Source of the DNA: Acidobacteriota bacterium
Lineage (GTDB): Bacteria; Acidobacteriota; Vicinamibacteria; Vicinamibacterales; SCN-69-37
Assembly: GCA_005799825.1 (NCBI GenBank)
Contig: SYFT01000004.1
Span: 1 to 64,000, forward strand
Direction: 5' to 3'
DNA length: 64,000 bases
In this document: one piece after another, positions 58,804 to 64,000 of the stretch
Numbering within the stretch: position 1 is the stretch's first letter
How the letters are laid out: every line of letters starts with the position of its first letter
Program-made: the position numbers and the translations under genes
Notes under the pieces: model-generated
What the model was told of the DNA's origin: nothing
What the model saw: the letters and a program-made list of their open reading frames with translations, nothing else
Databases searched by the model: none

Positions 58804-59799
58804 CTAGAGAATCCGCCTCAGGACGGCTTCATCCACGTTCCGACCTGTCAGCATCACCCCGACGGGACCTCCGCCCAGGTCGAGACCGCCCTGCAGCAGG
58901 GCCGCAACTGCCGCCGCTCCCGCGCCTTCAGAGACCAGCCGTTCGCGGTAGATGAGGCAGCGCATGGCGGTCTCGAGCGACGACTCTGTCACGAGCGCGA
59001 CGGCGTCAACCAGATCGCGCACCAGATTGAACGTCTGACTTGCGCGCTCGAGATTGCCCGCAAGGCCGTCTGCCAGCGTGGGTTCCACCTTGACGGTCGT
59101 GATCTCACCGGTCGCAAGCGCCGCTGTGAACACGGGCGAACTCTCTGCCTCGGCGCCGATGACACGTACGTCGCTCTGGTGACCGCGCGCGACCAGCGCG
59201 GCCCCGGCAAGAAGGCCTCCTCCGCCAAGCGGCGCGATGATGGCTGTGAGCGAGGGTTCGTCGTCGAGCATCTCAAGCGCCACGGTGCCCGCACCTGCGA
59301 TCACGTCCGGGTGGTTATACGGCGAGATGTATGACGCGCCGGTCTGGGCGGCGTCAGCGCAGGCGGCAGTTTCGGCCGCATCGTAGTCGGCGGCCTCCAC
59401 CAGTTCGGCGCCATACGACAGTAGGGCGTTGCGCTTGGCCGCTGGTGCACTCACAGACAGGTGCACGCGGAGTCGCAGGCCGAAGTGCTGCACCGCAATG
59501 GCCATCGCCGTGCCATGGTTGCCCGCCGACGCCGTCACGACCGTCGTGACATCCGGGCGCTCGGTATGAAGCAACTGCAGTGCGTTGAGCGCGCCCCTGA
59601 TCTTGAACGACGCGCCCGGTTGAACAGTTTCGACCTTGAGCCATACGTCTGCCTTCACCCGGTCCGACAACCATGCCGACCTGAGCATCGGAGATCGGCA
59701 GACGCGGCCCGACCCGCTCATGCGTATGCCCGCCAGGCGCCGTGCCGCCGCTTCAACGTCGGCTCGTGTGGGGACGCGGACTCCGGGATAATGGGACAT
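58804..59799 (-). CDS. Threonine/serine dehydratase-like PLP enzyme
   Basis: 'VQPGASFKIRGALNAL' PLP lysine, 'ASAGNHGTAMAIAVQHFGL', 'IIAPLGGGGLLAGAALVARG'. Confidence 0.9.
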   Translation of the reverse strand: MSHYPGVRVPTRADVEAAARRLAGIRMSGSGRVCRSPMLRSAWLSDRVKADVWLKVETVQPGASFKIRGALNALQLLHTERPDVTTVVTASAGNHGTAMAIAVQHFGLRLRVHLSVSAPAAKRNALLSYGAELVEAADYDAAETAACADAAQTGASYISPYNHPDVIAGAGTVALEMLDDEPSLTAIIAPLGGGGLLAGAALVARGHQSDVRVIGAEAESSPVFTAALATGEITTVKVEPTLADGLAGNLERASQTFNLVRDLVDAVALVTESSLETAMRCLIYRERLVSEGAGAAAVAALLQGGLDLGGGPVGVMLTGRNVDEAVLRRIL

Positions 59800-59811
59800 C
59801 GGTCATCGATT

Positions 59812-60459
59812 ATGCATGTGTGGACAACCTCGGCGCCCCCCTTCTACAAGAACGGCTACGTCGTAGCCTGCGAACGCACCCGCCACGCCATCGTCATCGA
59901 CCCGGGTGATGACGTAGCAGAGCAACTGGCGGTGGTGAAGCGAGAGGGCGTATCGGTCACGATGATTCTGCTGACCCATGCGCATCTTGACCACGTCACC
60001 GGCGTTGGCGCCGCGAAGGCCGCGCTCGGCGTGCCGGTGTGGCTCCACAGCGACGACCTGTTCCTCTATGAACGCGCGGCCGAGCAGGGGCGGATGTTCG
60101 GGTTGCATCTGAACCCCCAGCCTAAACCTGACCGGTTCTACGTGGAAGGCGAGTCACTGACCTTTGGCGATTACGTGGTGGACATCAGGCACACGCCAGG
60201 CCACTGCCCAGGGGGTGTTTGCCTGGCGATTGGCAAGGCCGGCCAGGACGGCCGTGAGCTGTTTGTGGGCGACACGCTGTTTGCCGGGTCGATCGGCCGG
60301 ACCGATCTGCCAGGCGGCGATCTGGACACGCTGCTCTTTTCAATCCGCAACGAGTTGTTTGTGTATCCCGACGCAACGCTGGTGCACTCCGGCCACGGTC
60401 CGGACACGACGATTGGCGAGGAACGCAGAGGGAATCCGTTCCTGCATTCGGGACAATAG
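59812..60459 (+). CDS. MBL fold metallo-hydrolase (glyoxalase II-like)
   Basis: 'ILLTHAHLDHVTGVGAAKAALGVPVWLHSDD', 'IRHTPGHCPGGVCLAI', 'VGDTLFAGSIGRTDLPGGD'. Confidence 0.93.
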   Translation: MHVWTTSAPPFYKNGYVVACERTRHAIVIDPGDDVAEQLAVVKREGVSVTMILLTHAHLDHVTGVGAAKAALGVPVWLHSDDLFLYERAAEQGRMFGLHLNPQPKPDRFYVEGESLTFGDYVVDIRHTPGHCPGGVCLAIGKAGQDGRELFVGDTLFAGSIGRTDLPGGDLDTLLFSIRNELFVYPDATLVHSGHGPDTTIGEERRGNPFLHSGQ

Positions 60460-60473
60460 GGGGACCCAACCCC

Positions 60474-60767
60474 TTAGCCTTCCGTCACGGTGAAAGACAC
60501 GCGGCCGACGCCGAGGACGTCGTTGGGGCGGAGGACGGCGCGCGCTGTCGGCGTGCCGTTCACGGATGTGCCGTTCGTGCTGCCAAGGTCTTCCATCACC
60601 AGTTGCCCGGATGCGTCAGCGGTGAGCCGGCAGTGCACGCGGGAAACGAGCGGCGCTTCGAACACAAAGTCTGCGTGGGCGCCGCGACCAATGGTGCGCG
60701 CCGTGCCAGGGGTGAGCCGCAACAGCCGCGGCGTTTCGTCGTTGCTTTGGAGAATCCAGCCAGCCAT
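60474..60767 (-). CDS. FHA domain-containing protein
   Basis: 'LVSRVHCRLTADASGQLVMEDLGSTNGTSVNG'. Confidence 0.93.
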   Translation of the reverse strand: MAGWILQSNDETPRLLRLTPGTARTIGRGAHADFVFEAPLVSRVHCRLTADASGQLVMEDLGSTNGTSVNGTPTARAVLRPNDVLGVGRVSFTVTEG

Positions 60768-60789
60768 GGCGCTCGAGTGTAGACGAAAA

Positions 60790-62472
60790 CTACCGCTTTG
60801 CCGGAAGGACCTCTTTCAACCACGAAATCAGCGTATCGGTGATTTCACGCGACACCGTCTTGACCGGCAACGACGCATATTCCTCCACCTCGCCCGTGCG
60901 GGTGGGCACCAGCAGGTGATTGACGCCGGGCACCACGATCTTGCGAGTGACGGCCGACGGGCCTGCGCGGCGGGCATTTGCCAACGCTTCGAGCTTGTCT
61001 GCCTGATCGGGTGGCACCTGCGTGTCGAGCGAGCCCTGCAGCAGAAGGATCGGCTGATTGGTCCGTCGCACGACCTGAGCGGGATCAAACAGCAGCCAAC
61101 TCCGGAACCACACGCTGTCTGCCTGGCGCCTCAGTTCCGGCGGCACGGTCTCCCAACCGGCGCCTGAAATGACGGCATCCATGATCCTGTTCTGGAGGGC
61201 GATTTTTTCCTGTTTCGCAGTTTCCGGTTCCTGCAGTTTGTCCAGCGCCCGGCGCTGCTGCATGAGCGTGATCTCGCGCCCGGTTTGTCCCGGCGCTGCA
61301 AGCAGTCCCAGCGCGCGAACCTGTCCGCGCATCTGACTCCCGACAAGGAGCGCAACGCTGCCGCCTTCGGAATGTCCCACCACCGCCACTCGATCGGTGT
61401 CCACGTCCTTGCGCCTGCGCACCCAGTCGACCACTCCGCGCAGGTCCTCGGCATACGCTTCAATTGAGGTGGTCTCAATACGTCCGCCGCTCTGGCCCAC
61501 GCCACGTTTGTCGTAACGCACCACGAAGAACCCGGCATCCGACAATCGCCCCGCCACCTGGCCGAGGATGGGGATGCCGAACACGGTTTCGTCGCGGTCC
61601 TGCGGACCCGAACCCGACACGAGAATGACCACTGGCGGCTTGGCGATCCCTTCCGGTTTCGTAAACGACGCCGCCAGGCTGAAGCCGTTTGCCGGGATGA
61701 ACGCCGCCTCGTCGCGCGGATGGCTGAACGAATCAAGCCGCGACATGACACTCGACAGGTCGTCACGCACCACGGCCAGTGAGGCCACGGGAATGGCGAA
61801 TCTGGCCAGCCGGCCGCGCGCGTCCACCCAGACCTCCACCAGCAACGCACCCCCTGGATTCTGAAACGACAGATCGAACTGGCGCAGTTCGTATTTCGTT
61901 GAGGATGTTTCCATCCGACGCGGTGTGATCTTTATGACCGTGGCCTGGATTTCTGCCTGGGGCGCGACATAGATCGGAAAAGCCGAACCTGCCTGCGCCG
62001 TGTGAAGACGCAGCGCCAACACTTCGTAGGCGCCATAGAAGTTGTTTGGCAGCGCAATCGTGTCCGCCGATACCTTGTGTGAGAGCCGCGCCTGTTTGCC
62101 TGCCTGCACCACGTCAGACGATGCGGTGCCGCCGCTGAATTCGGTATTCAGCAACAGGCCCTGGCCGCGCATCTGGCCCAAGACTTCAAGCGACTGCGTC
62201 TGCCAGTCGGCGCCATAGCGCGCCACGAACTTGTCAAAGCTGAACTCAAGAGGCGGTCCGGTGCGCCCCGTGGCGGTCACCACCCAACCGCCTGAAGGCC
62301 GCGCGACCGTGACTTCCTCTGAGCCGATGCGCTGGCCGCGGAGAAACACCGTGAACACAGCCTCGCCGGTCTGGTCTTCCTGCCCGGTTTGCACAGATTG
62401 TCCGGCCGGCCCGGCGCTCCACATTGTGAAGGCCACAAGCCCAACGCTAAGATGCCTGAACCACTGCTTCAT
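60790..62472 (-). CDS. Secreted alpha/beta hydrolase
   Basis: 'VILVSGSGPQDRDETVFGIPILGQVAGRLSDAGFFVVRYDKRGVGQSGG', 'VAVVGHSEGGSVALLVGSQ', 'LLLQGSLDTQVPPDQADKL'; start taken at signal-like MKQWFRHLSVG. Confidence 0.9.
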   Translation of the reverse strand: MKQWFRHLSVGLVAFTMWSAGPAGQSVQTGQEDQTGEAVFTVFLRGQRIGSEEVTVARPSGGWVVTATGRTGPPLEFSFDKFVARYGADWQTQSLEVLGQMRGQGLLLNTEFSGGTASSDVVQAGKQARLSHKVSADTIALPNNFYGAYEVLALRLHTAQAGSAFPIYVAPQAEIQATVIKITPRRMETSSTKYELRQFDLSFQNPGGALLVEVWVDARGRLARFAIPVASLAVVRDDLSSVMSRLDSFSHPRDEAAFIPANGFSLAASFTKPEGIAKPPVVILVSGSGPQDRDETVFGIPILGQVAGRLSDAGFFVVRYDKRGVGQSGGRIETTSIEAYAEDLRGVVDWVRRRKDVDTDRVAVVGHSEGGSVALLVGSQMRGQVRALGLLAAPGQTGREITLMQQRRALDKLQEPETAKQEKIALQNRIMDAVISGAGWETVPPELRRQADSVWFRSWLLFDPAQVVRRTNQPILLLQGSLDTQVPPDQADKLEALANARRAGPSAVTRKIVVPGVNHLLVPTRTGEVEEYASLPVKTVSREITDTLISWLKEVLPAKR

Positions 62473-63493
62473 GACTCCCCAGTATCGCACCATCGCGACA
62501 GGCGCAGGATGGCTCGACGTGAGCGCTCGAGGCCGCCTGCGATTCGACGGTCCTGACGCGGCGTCGTTCCTGCACGCCCTTGTCACTAATGACGTCGCGA
62601 ACGTCCCTGTTGGCCGGGGCGTTTACGCCGCGCTGCTCACGCCGCAGGGACGAATGGTCACCGATTTGCGCCTGTTGCGTGTTTCCGAGGCCATCCTCGC
62701 CGAGGTCCCGGCGGGCCTCGCCTCAGGCCTGGCCGTCCGGTTCGATCATCTGATCTTCTCCCAAAAGGTCGCCGTGGCTGACGACAGCGGCGACACACGT
62801 GCCCTCTGTGTATTTGGCGGCCGCGCGGCGCAGGTGCTGTCCGATGCCACCGGCGTTCCGACTACCCGAATCTCGGAACTCTCGATTCTTGACCACATCA
62901 CGCATAACGGCCTTACTTTGATCCGCACGGACGACGTGACGCTCCCGAATTTTGAAATCTGGATGCCCACCCTTCAATGGGACTCCACTGTGGCTGCGGT
63001 GATTGCCGCCGGTGGCGTCGACGTGAAGCCGGCCAGCGCGGCGGGGCAGGGCACCATCTTCGACGCCCTTCGGATCGAGGCCGGGCATCCATTATTCGGC
63101 ATCGACATGACAGCCGACACGATCCCACTTGAGGCAGGCCTGCTCGACCGTGCGATCAGCACCACGAAAGGTTGTTACGTGGGCCAGGAAGTCATCATTC
63201 GCATCTTGCATCGTGGCGGCGGACGCGTGGCGAAATATCTCATCCAGCTCGTGGCCGGTCTGGATGTGACTGAAATTCCAGGTGCCGGCACACCGGTGTT
63301 CGACCAGGGTCGCGAAGTTGGGGCCGTGACCAGTGCGGCGCTCGGGCCAACTGCCGGCCGCGTGGTCGCGCTCGGCTACGTGCATCGCGACAGCGCTGGG
63401 GATGGGCGCTATGTGACTGTGGGCTCGTCGCTCAGTCGCTGGACGGTTCAACGTGAACCAGCACATCCGCTACCCACGGCAGATCCCGCTTGA
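62471..63493 (+). CDS. ygfZ: Folate-binding YgfZ/GcvT family protein
   Basis: 'FLHALVTNDVANVPVGRGVYAALLTPQGRMVTDLRL' and 'ISTTKGCYVGQEVIIRILHRGGGRVAKYL' (KGCYxGQE motif). Confidence 0.9.
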   Translation: MTPQYRTIATGAGWLDVSARGRLRFDGPDAASFLHALVTNDVANVPVGRGVYAALLTPQGRMVTDLRLLRVSEAILAEVPAGLASGLAVRFDHLIFSQKVAVADDSGDTRALCVFGGRAAQVLSDATGVPTTRISELSILDHITHNGLTLIRTDDVTLPNFEIWMPTLQWDSTVAAVIAAGGVDVKPASAAGQGTIFDALRIEAGHPLFGIDMTADTIPLEAGLLDRAISTTKGCYVGQEVIIRILHRGGGRVAKYLIQLVAGLDVTEIPGAGTPVFDQGREVGAVTSAALGPTAGRVVALGYVHRDSAGDGRYVTVGSSLSRWTVQREPAHPLPTADPA

Positions 63494-64000
63494 GGGTGGC
63501 CCGCACGTGCCCGCCAACGGCATGTGATGCGGCAACAGTCATGAGCGGGTCCACTTCGATATGCAGGTCGATGTGCTACTGCAGTCCGGTCTTGCGTACA
63601 AACATTGTGTCGATACCAAGGACGCTCGGTACCGTTCTGGCCACTGGGATCACCTGGGCCGACAGCCCCGTAGGTGGCATGGCATCAACAAGCTCGCTGG
63701 ACGCACCCTTCACCACTCGCAGGCCGGTGATGACCACCACGATGCCGACCACGAACCCGCCATAGTGATCGGCCACAAGGAACCGGCCGGGTTCGTACAT
63801 CGCAAGGTCCACGGCCGTGAGCGCCGCCACGGCCGACAGGATGTCTACCGCGTCATTCCAGGCGTCGGCCACCAGGGCTGAACTCCGAATCTTGCGCCCC
63901 ACTCGGAACTTCCATGACGCCATGACGCCGCGAAGAATGCTGGCAACCAGCAGCGCCGCAACTGCGCTCGGACCGGATGGTGCATGGCTCGCGCCGATGG
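63432..64000 (-). pseudogene. Cation diffusion facilitator (CDF) transporter, partial at window edge, with in-frame TAG at 63576-63578
   Basis: Minus frame open to window end: 'IGASHAPSGPSAVAALLVASILRGVMASWKFRVGRKIRSSALVADAWNDAVDILS'; after TAG the same frame continues 'HIDLHIEVDPLMTVAASHAVGGHVRATLKRDLPWVADVLVHVEPSSD*'. Confidence 0.75.

Noticed and set aside
18211-63578. Amber (TAG) recoding/suppression to explain in-frame TAGs at 18211, 22202 and 63576
   Set aside because: TAG is used as an ordinary terminator by many intact genes here (for example 24166, 27705, 34466, 44301, 57456), and one broken gene also has TAA; independent nonsense mutations or sequence errors are simpler.

Overview
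High-GC bacterial chromosomal window, densely coded on both strands. Gene content (DUF1501/DUF1800 pair, tandem secreted amidohydrolases, many secreted peptidases) suggests Acidobacteriota/Vicinamibacteria-like, but that is inference. The best defined locus is a divergent arginine biosynthesis cluster: argC-B-D-(GNAT NAGS)-J-F on the minus strand, and argR, an ArgG-like gene and argH on the plus strand, around an AT-rich divergent promoter region. Other recognisable modules: a molybdopterin oxidoreductase with a fused FeS/NrfD partner gene, next to TSUP/DUF1634; an lpd-E2-lipB lipoyl module; tandem PYROXD2-like oxidoreductases divergent from a GcvT-family protein; an orphan BMC shell protein; queF; and many peptidases and transporters. 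Most notable signals: (1) an operonic ArgG-like protein that has lost the SGGLDTS and GKGNDQVRFE catalytic motifs; (2) period-7/8 tandem repeat arrays in gene spacers plus dispersed palindromic elements, including a 54-bp-arm inverted repeat that supplies the TAG stops of two convergent genes; (3) pseudogene scars, including convergent remnants joined by deletion, a truncated SNF2 helicase with a mutated Walker A, and conserved ORFs broken by in-frame stops; (4) an orphan BMC shell gene; (5) MopB plus FeS-NrfD fusion with no visible Tat signal. No rRNA, tRNA or CRISPR was recognised. All family calls are by eye from translated motifs; no database search was run.
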